Source of the DNA: an uncultured Collinsella sp.
GTDB lineage: Bacteria > Actinomycetota > Coriobacteriia > Coriobacteriales > Coriobacteriaceae
Direction of reading: 5' to 3'
Assembly: GCA_902494855.1 (NCBI GenBank)
Contig: CABUVC010000090.1
Location: 1-6,742 of the forward strand
DNA length: 6,742 nucleotides
In this document: piece by piece, positions 1 through 6,742 of the stretch
How positions within the stretch are numbered: position 1 is the stretch's first letter
Layout: each line of letters opens with the position of its first letter
Program-made: the position numbers and the translations under genes
The notes under the pieces: model-generated
Databases searched by the model: none
Told to the model about the DNA's origin: nothing
The model's input: the letters and a program-made list of their open reading frames with translations, nothing else

Positions 1-30
1 AGAAGTGTTCCTGATTCGATAGGAGACTAC

Positions 31-1092
31 ATGTCCAAAGCACTCGACCCCAAAGACACCTGCGTCCTCGTTACCGGTGGCGCCGGCTTTATCGGCTCGC
101 ACACCGTCGTTCAGCTGCTCGAGGGTGGCTACCAGGTCGTCATCGTCGATGATCTCTCCAACTCCAGCGCCGTCGCCGTCGACCGCGTCAAGACCATCGT
201 GGGCGACGAGGCCGCCAAGAACCTCACCTTCTACGAGGCCAACGTGCTCGACCGCGATGCGATGAACAAGATCTTCGATACCCATCAGATCGATCGTGTC
301 ATCCACTTTGCCGGCTTTAAGGCCGTCGGCGAGTCGGTGAGCAAGCCCGTCGAGTACTACCACAACAACATCGAGAACACCCTGGTGCTCATCGACGTCA
401 TGCGCAACCATGGCTGCAAGTCCATCATCTTCTCGAGCTCCTCGACCGTCTACGGCGACCCGGACAACCCGCCCGTCACCGAGGAAGACCCCAAGAAGCC
501 CGCAACCAACCCCTATGGCTGGACCAAGTGGATGATCGAGCAGATCCTTATGGACGTCCACACCGCCGACCCCGAGTGGGACGTCGTGCTGCTCCGTTAC
601 TTCAACCCCATCGGCGCTCATCCGTCGGGCCTGATCGGCGAGGACCCCAAGGGCATCCCCAACAACCTGGTGCCCTATGTCGCCCAGGTCGCCGTGGGCA
701 AGCTCGAGGCCGTTCAGGTCTTTGGCAACGACTACCCCACCCCCGACGGCACCGGCGTGCGCGACTACATCCACGTGTGCGATCTGGCCTCTGGTCACGT
801 TGCCGCCCTTAACTGGATGAACGGCAAGACCGGCGTCGAGATCTTTAACCTGGGCACCGGCACCGGCACCTCGGTACTCGAGGTCGTCGCCGCCTTCTCC
901 AAGGCTTGTGGCAAGGAGCTGCCCTACGTGATCCGCGAGCGCCGCGCCGGCGACATCGCTGCCAACTGGTGCGATGCCTCAAAGGCCGAGCGCATGATGG
1001 GCTGGAAGGCCCAGTACGACATCGCGGACATGTGCCGCGATAGCTGGAACTGGCAGAGCCACAACCCCAACGGCTTCGCCGACGCCGAGTAG
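31..1092 (+). CDS. galE: UDP-glucose 4-epimerase (GalE)
   Basis: Cytoplasmic NAD-dependent short-chain dehydrogenase-fold enzyme that interconverts UDP-galactose and UDP-glucose in the Leloir pathway. The 353-residue product is slightly longer than the E. coli enzyme (338) and appears complete. It opens with the NAD-binding Rossmann motif TGGAGFIG (residues 15-22). The catalytic triad is visible as S137 in the FSSSSTVYG segment and Y162/K166 in YGWTK. The substrate-side motifs RYFNPIGAHPSG (189-200), RDYIHV (244-249) and RRAGDIAANWCDASKA (304-319) are also family-typical. The ATG at 31 is supported by AGGAG at 21-25, five bases upstream. The gene is followed 22 bases later by an intrinsic terminator, so it ends its transcript independently of malQ; its promoter lies outside the window. 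Residue N312 sits where E. coli has Y299, a position known to influence acceptance of N-acetylated UDP-sugars, so some UDP-GlcNAc/GalNAc epimerase activity is possible. Family assignment is very secure; substrate breadth is inference. Confidence 0.96.
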   Translation: MSKALDPKDTCVLVTGGAGFIGSHTVVQLLEGGYQVVIVDDLSNSSAVAVDRVKTIVGDEAAKNLTFYEANVLDRDAMNKIFDTHQIDRVIHFAGFKAVGESVSKPVEYYHNNIENTLVLIDVMRNHGCKSIIFSSSSTVYGDPDNPPVTEEDPKKPATNPYGWTKWMIEQILMDVHTADPEWDVVLLRYFNPIGAHPSGLIGEDPKGIPNNLVPYVAQVAVGKLEAVQVFGNDYPTPDGTGVRDYIHVCDLASGHVAALNWMNGKTGVEIFNLGTGTGTSVLEVVAAFSKACGKELPYVIRERRAGDIAANWCDASKAERMMGWKAQYDIADMCRDSWNWQSHNPNGFADAE

Positions 1093-1114
1093 CAAAAACC
1101 TACATACCGTTCTT

Positions 1115-1148
1115 GCCCCGATCTCACGTTGTGAGGTCGGGGCTTTTT
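1115..1148 (+). terminator. Intrinsic terminator of galE
   Basis: A 13-bp stem (1115-1127 with 1131-1143, arms GCCCCGATCTCAC and GTGAGGTCGGGGC, one G-U wobble) closes on a three-base loop GTT and is followed directly by five T (1144-1148). It lies 22 bases after the galE stop and is a textbook Rho-independent terminator. It separates galE from the malQ transcription unit. Confidence 0.93.
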
Positions 1149-1197
1149 CATGGCATGTAGCCATTCGCCGAAAATCGACCAACTTTTTTATCTTGCC

Positions 1198-1227
1198 TGT
1201 ACATGTTTAAACAACATGTTTTACAAT
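1198..1227 (+). promoter_or_regulatory. Putative promoter of malQ-glgP
   Basis: TACAAT at 1222-1227 matches the -10 consensus at five of six positions. TGTACA at 1198-1203, 18 bases upstream, matches the -35 consensus at four of six. The region is clearly AT-richer than its surroundings and lies between the galE terminator and malQ. Transcription would begin near 1234, giving a leader of roughly 80 bases before the malQ ATG. A better-looking TTGCCT at 1193-1198 is 23 bases from the -10, too far for standard spacing. The -10 is the stronger half of this call; the -35 is tentative. Confidence 0.55.
1201..1219. promoter_or_regulatory. Inverted repeat in the malQ promoter, candidate operator
   Basis: A perfect inverted repeat with 7-bp arms, ACATGTT-TAAAC-AACATGT, starts inside the putative -35 and fills most of the spacer up to the -10. 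A regulator bound here would block RNA polymerase, which suits substrate-responsive control of maltodextrin genes. The centre TAAAC has no CG step, so it does not look like the usual LacI/MalR operator. The regulator is not encoded in the window and its family cannot be named. Confidence 0.5.
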
Positions 1228-1299
1228 AGGCGTATCGAATCAGAACATCGGAGGCGGACTGCACACCCATCGGCAGGCCGACCCCACAACAAGAAGGTT

Positions 1300-1305
1300 G
1301 GTGAG
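1300..1305 (+). promoter_or_regulatory. Probable ribosome binding site choosing the malQ ATG
   Basis: GGTGAG can pair with the 16S 3' end (GGTGA portion of the anti-SD complement) and sits seven bases before ATG 1313. The more purine-rich AAGAAGG at 1291-1297 abuts TTG 1298 and GTG 1301 too closely to serve them, and is 15 bases from ATG 1313. Together with the family-typical N-terminus this favours 1313 as the start. Confidence 0.4.
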
Positions 1306-1312
1306 CGCATTC

Positions 1313-2818
1313 ATGGAGCGTGCAAGCGGCGTCCTCATGCCCGTCTCATCTCTGCCCGGACCATACGGAATCGGCGGCTTTGGCTGGAATGCCTACGACT
1401 TCGTCGATTTTCTCGCCTCGTGCAAACAACATTACTGGCAGATTCTGCCCCTTACGACGACCAGCTATGGCGATTCGCCCTATCAGTCGTTCTCGGCCCG
1501 CGCAGGCAACCCCAACTTTATCGACTTTGCCGAGCTTATCGAGGCAGGGTATCTGGAGCAGCGCGATATCGATGGCGTGTATCTGGGATCCGACCCCAGC
1601 AATGTCGACTACGGTGCTATCTTTGGCGGCCGCCGTCAGATTCTCGACCGCGCCGCCGAGCGCTTTGCTGCCGACAAGCCGGCCGATTTCGATGACTTTA
1701 TCCAGGCCAACGAGGACTGGCTCATCCCCTACTGTGAGTTCATGACCGTCAAAGAGGAGTGCGGTCTCAAGGCGTTTTGGGAGTGGCCCGCGGAGCTCCG
1801 CACCCGCGGCGAGGCTTCCGCCAAGGTCTGCGCCGACCATCCCGCGCGTATGCTCTACCACCAGATGACGCAGTACTTCTTCGATCGCCAGTGGAGCCGC
1901 CTCAAGGCCTATGCCAACGAGCGCGACATTCTCATCATCGGCGACCTGCCCATCTATGTCTCGCGTGACTCCGTCGAGATGTGGGCGACACCTGAGCTCT
2001 TTAAGATCGACGCCGCCGGCAATCCCGTGAGCGTCGCCGGCACGCCGCCCGACCAGTTCTCGGCCACCGGCCAGTACTGGGGCAACCCCATCTACGACTG
2101 GGACGCCATGGAGGCGTGCGGCTTCTCCTGGTGGGAGGGCCGCATTCGCTCCGCCCTCGACATGTACGACGTCATCCGCCTGGATCACTTCCGCGGCTTC
2201 GAGGCTTATTGGGAGGTGCCGTTCTCCTCGCCTGATTCGTCCTACGGTTCGTGGACGCAGGGTCCCGGCCTCAAGCTCTTCAAGACACTCGAGGAAAAGC
2301 TCGGCACGCTGCCCATCATCGCCGAGGACCTGGGCTTCCTCACCCCCGGCGTCATCGATATGCGCGACAACTCGGGCTTCCCCGGCATGAAGATCCTGCA
2401 GTTTGCCTTTGAGGGCACCAACTCGTACTACCTGCCGCATAACTACATCGCCAACACCGTCGCCTATGTGGGCACCCACGATAACGAGACGGCGCGCGGT
2501 TGGTTTGAGGGAACGGCTACCCCGCGTCAGCGCGAGCAGACAGCCCTGTACACCCATCAGCAGGCCGGCGAACCCATCGCCGACGCGCTCAACCGAACCA
2601 TCGCAGCCAGCGTGAGCGACACGTGCATCTACACCATGCAGGACCTGCTCAACTTGGGCAACGAGGCGCGCATCAACACCCCTGCCACGCTGGGCGGCAA
2701 CTGGACCTGGCGCATGCTCGACGGCGCCATCACCCGCGAGCTCGAGCACAAACTCACCGACTGGACCGAGACCTACTTCCGCATCCCGTCGGAAGCCGAA
2801 ATCGAGCTTCCTCAATAG
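1313..2818 (+). CDS. malQ: 4-alpha-glucanotransferase (amylomaltase, GH77)
   Basis: Cytoplasmic amylomaltase that transfers glucan segments between maltodextrins, releasing glucose and making longer chains that the phosphorylase encoded next can use. The 501-residue product has the usual length of short bacterial GH77 enzymes. It begins MERASGVL followed by the hallmark SSLPGPYGIG (residues 12-21). The conserved loop segment GTPPDQFSATGQYWGNP spans 243-259. The GH77 catalytic residues are in place: nucleophile D291 in RLDHFRGF, acid/base E338 in IIAEDLGF and D390 in GTHDNET, almost the same numbering as the Thermus aquaticus enzyme (D293, E340, D395). ATG 1313 was chosen over in-frame TTG 1298 and GTG 1301 because it gives the family N-terminus and has a better-spaced binding site. 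The frame stays open upstream to 1211, so a longer product cannot be excluded. glgP follows 128 bases downstream on the same strand. Assignment is very secure. Confidence 0.96.
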   Translation: MERASGVLMPVSSLPGPYGIGGFGWNAYDFVDFLASCKQHYWQILPLTTTSYGDSPYQSFSARAGNPNFIDFAELIEAGYLEQRDIDGVYLGSDPSNVDYGAIFGGRRQILDRAAERFAADKPADFDDFIQANEDWLIPYCEFMTVKEECGLKAFWEWPAELRTRGEASAKVCADHPARMLYHQMTQYFFDRQWSRLKAYANERDILIIGDLPIYVSRDSVEMWATPELFKIDAAGNPVSVAGTPPDQFSATGQYWGNPIYDWDAMEACGFSWWEGRIRSALDMYDVIRLDHFRGFEAYWEVPFSSPDSSYGSWTQGPGLKLFKTLEEKLGTLPIIAEDLGFLTPGVIDMRDNSGFPGMKILQFAFEGTNSYYLPHNYIANTVAYVGTHDNETARGWFEGTATPRQREQTALYTHQQAGEPIADALNRTIAASVSDTCIYTMQDLLNLGNEARINTPATLGGNWTWRMLDGAITRELEHKLTDWTETYFRIPSEAEIELPQ

Positions 2819-2865
2819 GAGCTACCGCGCCCGACCCCTCCCCACCGTGCGGACGCGCTTGCTTA

Positions 2866-2899
2866 CCCGCGCGAGGCCACCCCAATCCCCTCGCGCGGG
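2866..2899 (+). terminator. GC-rich hairpin between malQ and glgP (partial terminator or processing hairpin)
   Basis: A perfect 11-bp stem, CCCGCGCGAGG (2866-2876) with CCTCGCGCGGG (2889-2899), encloses a 12-base loop. It is followed by ATTCTTATG rather than a proper T-run, so it should terminate weakly if at all. In this position it could reduce read-through into glgP, mark an RNA processing point, or protect the 3' end of a malQ message. The hairpin is seen directly; its function is inference. Confidence 0.45.
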
Positions 2900-2919
2900 A
2901 TTCTTATGAATTGCAGACA

Positions 2920-2942
2920 TGTAATCAACCCATTACAGGAGG
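2920..2942 (+). promoter_or_regulatory. Small inverted repeat abutting the glgP ribosome binding site
   Basis: TGTAAT (2920-2925) and ATTACA (2932-2937) form a perfect 6-bp inverted repeat with a six-base loop. Its last base is the first base of the strong ribosome binding site AGGAGG (2937-2942), four bases before ATG 2947. The repeat could be a DNA operator or a weak AU-rich RNA hairpin that tunes ribosome access. No clear promoter is visible: TTGCAG at 2911-2916 has no convincing -10 partner. Confidence 0.4.
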
Positions 2943-2946
2943 AAAC

Positions 2947-5214
<2,268 letters not shown>

Positions 5215-5241
5215 CTCATTCTCCTTACCCATCCTCTTGAG

Positions 5242-5274
5242 AAACGGAGTCGTGGCAACACGGCTCCGTTTTTT
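5242..5274 (+). terminator. Intrinsic terminator of malQ-glgP
   Basis: An 11-bp stem, ACGGAGTCGTG (5244-5254) with CACGGCTCCGT (5259-5269), contains one G-U wobble and closes on GCAA, a stabilising GNRA tetraloop. Six T (5269-5274) follow, and A bases upstream can extend the stem. It lies 27 bases after the glgP stop. Confidence 0.93.
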
Positions 5275-5313
5275 GTGCCCGCACGTTACCCTGTGATCCG
5301 ACTCGGCCAAACA

Positions 5314-5370
5314 ATCTCGATCCGTAGCAATTACTCAACCAAAACGGTCCCAGCCGTTACAGATTGAGAC
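5314..5370. repeat. Repeat unit A (most degenerate)
   Basis: The left arm ATCTCGATCCGTAGC (5314-5328) differs from consensus at three positions; the right arm GTTACAGATTGAGAC (5356-5370) is intact. The inner 27 bp includes AAAACGGTCC, resembling GAAATCGGCC in unit C. The weakened left arm suggests this is the decaying end of the array. Confidence 0.75.
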
Positions 5371-5394
5371 ATACCGGCCCCTCCCCTTGGGTTT

Positions 5395-5451
5395 ATCTCA
5401 ATCTGTAACATCTAGCAGGTGTAATTCGCCTTTGGTGTTACAGATTTAGAT
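5395..5451. repeat. Repeat unit B
   Basis: The arms ATCTCAATCTGTAAC (5395-5409) and GTTACAGATTTAGAT (5437-5451) are complementary at 14 of 15 positions. The outermost base is A on the left and T on the right instead of the G and C seen in unit C, so pairing is kept despite the change. The inner spacer begins ATCTA, as in unit C. Confidence 0.85.
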
Positions 5452-5474
5452 GAAATGGTTAGCTCAGCGGAACC

Positions 5475-5531
5475 GTCTCGATCTGTAACATCTAACGTCC
5501 GAAATCGGCCCTATCCGTTACAGATCGAGAC
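5475..5531. repeat. Repeat unit C (perfect arms)
   Basis: The arms GTCTCGATCTGTAAC (5475-5489) and GTTACAGATCGAGAC (5517-5531) are perfect 15-bp reverse complements around a 27-bp spacer that begins ATCTA and contains AAATCGGCCC. This is the best preserved unit. Confidence 0.9.
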
Positions 5532-5557
5532 AAACGACCGGTCAGACAGTCCCAACA

Positions 5558-5602
5558 CAAAGAAAGGCTCCCCTCTCGCCCAGTGGACGGGAGGGGAGCC
5601 TT
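5558..5602 (-). terminator. Intrinsic terminator of the ABC ATPase gene
   Basis: A 12-bp perfect stem, AAGGCTCCCCTC (5564-5575) with GAGGGGAGCCTT (5591-5602), continues inward through a G-U pair, further pairs and one C/A mismatch to a three-base loop. Read on the minus strand it is followed by TTTCTTTG, the expected U-rich tail, while the plus-strand side is not T-rich. It therefore closes the leftward gene 68 bases after its stop codon. Confidence 0.87.
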
Positions 5603-5670
5603 ATATGTGACCGCGGCAAAAGGATGGCAAAGCCGCAGTCGCCCAAAGGGAGGGCCTGGATGCACCGGGC
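5603..5670 (-). other. 3' untranslated stretch of the ABC ATPase gene
   Basis: This stretch lies between the ATPase stop codon and its terminator. It holds only short self-complementary segments, such as GCGGC (5613-5617) with GCCGC (5632-5636). No gene or convincing regulatory element is visible. Confidence 0.4.
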
Positions 5671-6742
5671 CTAGATCAGGTTCTTGCCAGACACCTTATC
5701 GAAGAGATGAGTCGCGTTCTTCTCGAACTTGAACCAGATGGGGTCGCCAGCCTTGAGCGCGCCCTTGGCCTCGAGGTCGACGACAGGGATGATCAGGACA
5801 AACTGGCCGTCGGGAGCGGTCACGTGGACATGCTCGGTCGAGCCCATGAGCTCGGTCACCTCGACGGTGCCCTGGAGCGCACCCTCCTCGCCCTTGTCGG
5901 CAAGCAGAATCTGCTCGGGGCGCACGCCGGCCGTAATCTCCTTCACGTCGCCGCCGTCCCAGTTGAGGGCAAGCTGAGCGCAAGTCTCCGGGGCGAGCGC
6001 CACGTTCATATCCTCGGTCTTGACAGTAAAGCCGTTGCCCGAGCGCACCAGCTGGGCATCGAAGAAGTTCATCTGCGGCACGCCGATGAAGCCGGCGACG
6101 AAGATGTTCGCGGGATGGTTGAAGACCTCCTGCGGCGTGGCGATCTGCTGGACGACGCCGTCCTTCATGACCACGATGCGGTCGCCGAGGGTCATAGCCT
6201 CGGTCTGGTCGTGGGTAACGTAGATGAAGGTGCCCTTGATCTCGTGACGCAGCTTAATGAGCTCGGCGCGCATCTGGTTACGAAGCTTGGCATCCAGGTT
6301 GGACAGCGGCTCGTCCATCAGGAAGACCTTGGGGTCACGCACGATGGCGCGGCCGATGGCGACGCGCTGGCGCTGGCCGCCAGAGAGCGCCTTGGGCTTA
6401 CGGTCGAGGTACTCGGTAATACCCAGGATCTCGGCAGCGGAGCGAACCTTGCGGTCGATCTCGTCCTTGGGGACCTTCTTGAGCTCGAGCGTAAACGCCA
6501 TGTTCTCGTACACCGTCATATTGGGGTACAGAGCATAACTCTGGAACACCATGGCGATGTCGCGGTCCTTGGGCGCCACGTCGTTGACGCGCTTGCCGTC
6601 GATGAGCACGTCGCCGGAGGTGATGTCCTCCAGGCCGGCGACCATGCGCATCGTCGTGGACTTACCGCAGCCAGAAGGGCCAACGAGGACGATGAACTCC
6701 TGGTCGTGAACGGTGAGGTTGAAGTCCTCTACAGCGAGCACA
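5671..6742 (-). CDS. msmK: Sugar ABC transporter ATP-binding protein (MsmK/UgpC/MalK family), 5' end cut by window
   Basis: Cytoplasmic ATPase subunit that powers oligosaccharide-type ABC importers by docking onto their membrane permeases. At least 357 residues are visible; the family usually has about 20 more ahead of the VEDFNL segment, so the true start lies beyond the window edge, and the GTG at 6741-6739 is not a convincing start. Counting from that codon: Walker A GPSGCGKST (21-29), Q-loop Q67, signature LSGGQ (119-123), Walker B VFLMDE with catalytic E144, D-loop SNLD (147-150) and switch H177. The C-terminal OB/TOBE regulatory region of MalK-like ATPases follows, with GVRPEQI at 272-278. 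In Gram-positives, MsmK-type ATPases can serve several sugar importers at once, so the substrate cannot be read from this subunit. It converges on glgP and has its own terminator. UgpC would be an alternative automatic name. Confidence 0.92.
   Translation of the reverse strand, partial: VLAVEDFNLTVHDQEFIVLVGPSGCGKSTTMRMVAGLEDITSGDVLIDGKRVNDVAPKDRDIAMVFQSYALYPNMTVYENMAFTLELKKVPKDEIDRKVRSAAEILGITEYLDRKPKALSGGQRQRVAIGRAIVRDPKVFLMDEPLSNLDAKLRNQMRAELIKLRHEIKGTFIYVTHDQTEAMTLGDRIVVMKDGVVQQIATPQEVFNHPANIFVAGFIGVPQMNFFDAQLVRSGNGFTVKTEDMNVALAPETCAQLALNWDGGDVKEITAGVRPEQILLADKGEEGALQGTVEVTELMGSTEHVHVTAPDGQFVLIIPVVDLEAKGALKAGDPIWFKFEKNATHLFDKVSGKNLI

Larger units (their letters stand above)
5314..5531. 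repeat. Array of six alternating 15-bp repeats (three 57-bp inverted-repeat units)
   Basis: This gene-free stretch contains six copies of a 15-bp element, consensus GTTACAGATYGAGAC, in strictly alternating orientation: 5314-5328 (-, 12 of 15 matches), 5356-5370 (+), 5395-5409 (-), 5437-5451 (+), 5475-5489 (-) and 5517-5531 (+). Centre-to-centre distances are 42, 39, 42, 38 and 42 bp. The copies form three units of identical 57-bp length, each with an inner spacer of exactly 27 bp, separated by 24 and 23 bp. The spacers are only loosely alike (the first and third share about half their positions; the second and third both start ATCTA). The array sits between two converging, terminated genes. 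By arrangement it resembles the mosaic extragenic elements (BIMEs) of enterobacteria, but the sequence is not a family I recognise. Structure is seen directly; role is unknown. Confidence 0.9.

Noticed and set aside
1298..1303. TTG 1298 or GTG 1301 as the malQ start
   Set aside because: The purine-rich stretch directly abuts them, leaving no proper spacing, and the family N-terminus begins at ATG 1313.
1150..1695. Plus-strand open frame starting just after the galE terminator
   Set aside because: It crosses the malQ promoter, has no ribosome binding site and overlaps malQ in another frame with an Arg-rich shadow translation.
1346..2815. Long minus-strand open frame (489 codons) opposite malQ
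   Set aside because: It is the mirror of a GC-rich gene with GC-biased third positions; its translation shows no recognisable domain, and malQ on the other strand is unambiguous.
2623..2946. Upstream extension of the phosphorylase reading frame into malQ
   Set aside because: The frame happens to be open, but the added residues are a His/Arg/Pro-rich shadow of malQ, while ATG 2947 has AGGAGG and the family N-terminus.
5285..5302. A seventh, decayed repeat copy starting with GTTAC
   Set aside because: Only GTTAC matches clearly, and the position is about 10 bp off the expected spacing; likely chance.
5314..5531. CRISPR array
   Set aside because: Repeats are only 15 bp, alternate in orientation, and the spacings and copies diverge; CRISPR repeats are longer, same-oriented and near identical, and no cas gene is present.
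5314..5531. Integron attC sites (57-bp units with ...AAC / GTT... arms)
   Set aside because: The inner arm ends CTGTAAC and GTTACAG do not fit RYYYAAC and GTTRRRY, no cassettes separate the units, and no integrase gene is visible.

Overview
The window looks like a chromosomal carbohydrate-metabolism region of a high-GC Gram-positive bacterium. Coding regions are very GC-rich at third positions and genes carry AGGAGG-type ribosome binding sites. The gene set (UDP-galactose epimerase, malQ, a streptococcal-type MalP phosphorylase, an MsmK/UgpC-type ATPase) fits a gut actinobacterium of the Coriobacteriia, most likely Collinsella. That assignment is an inference from gene style, not a database result.

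Layout. At 31-1092 (+) is a complete galE, closed by a strong intrinsic terminator at 1115-1148. A short promoter region follows (about 1190-1312) with a near-consensus -10 and a clean 7-bp inverted repeat in the spacer, a good operator candidate. Then come malQ (1313-2818, +) and glgP/malP (2947-5214, +), separated by 128 bp that hold a perfect GC-rich hairpin and a second small inverted repeat touching the glgP ribosome binding site. glgP ends in an intrinsic terminator (5242-5274). On the opposite strand, converging on glgP, is the 3' part of an ABC transporter ATPase gene (5671-6742, -), cut by the window edge at its 5' end and closed by its own terminator (5558-5602).

Between the two converging terminators lies the most unusual part: six copies of a 15-bp sequence (consensus GTTACAGATYGAGAC) in strictly alternating orientation. 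They are organised as three inverted-repeat units of exactly 57 bp, 23-24 bp apart, so repeat centres fall every 38-42 bp. No coding region overlaps them. They resemble a BIME-like (REP-type) extragenic array in logic, but the sequence is not one I can assign to a named family.

How the genes work together. MalQ disproportionates maltose and short maltodextrins into longer glucans plus glucose. The phosphorylase then trims those glucans to glucose-1-phosphate. GalE interconverts UDP-galactose and UDP-glucose (Leloir pathway), meeting the same glucose-1-phosphate/UDP-glucose pool. The ATPase belongs to the family that energises oligosaccharide ABC importers, so it could supply uptake of the sugars these enzymes use. 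Apart from the repeat array and some regulatory sites, the window is ordinary core metabolism.
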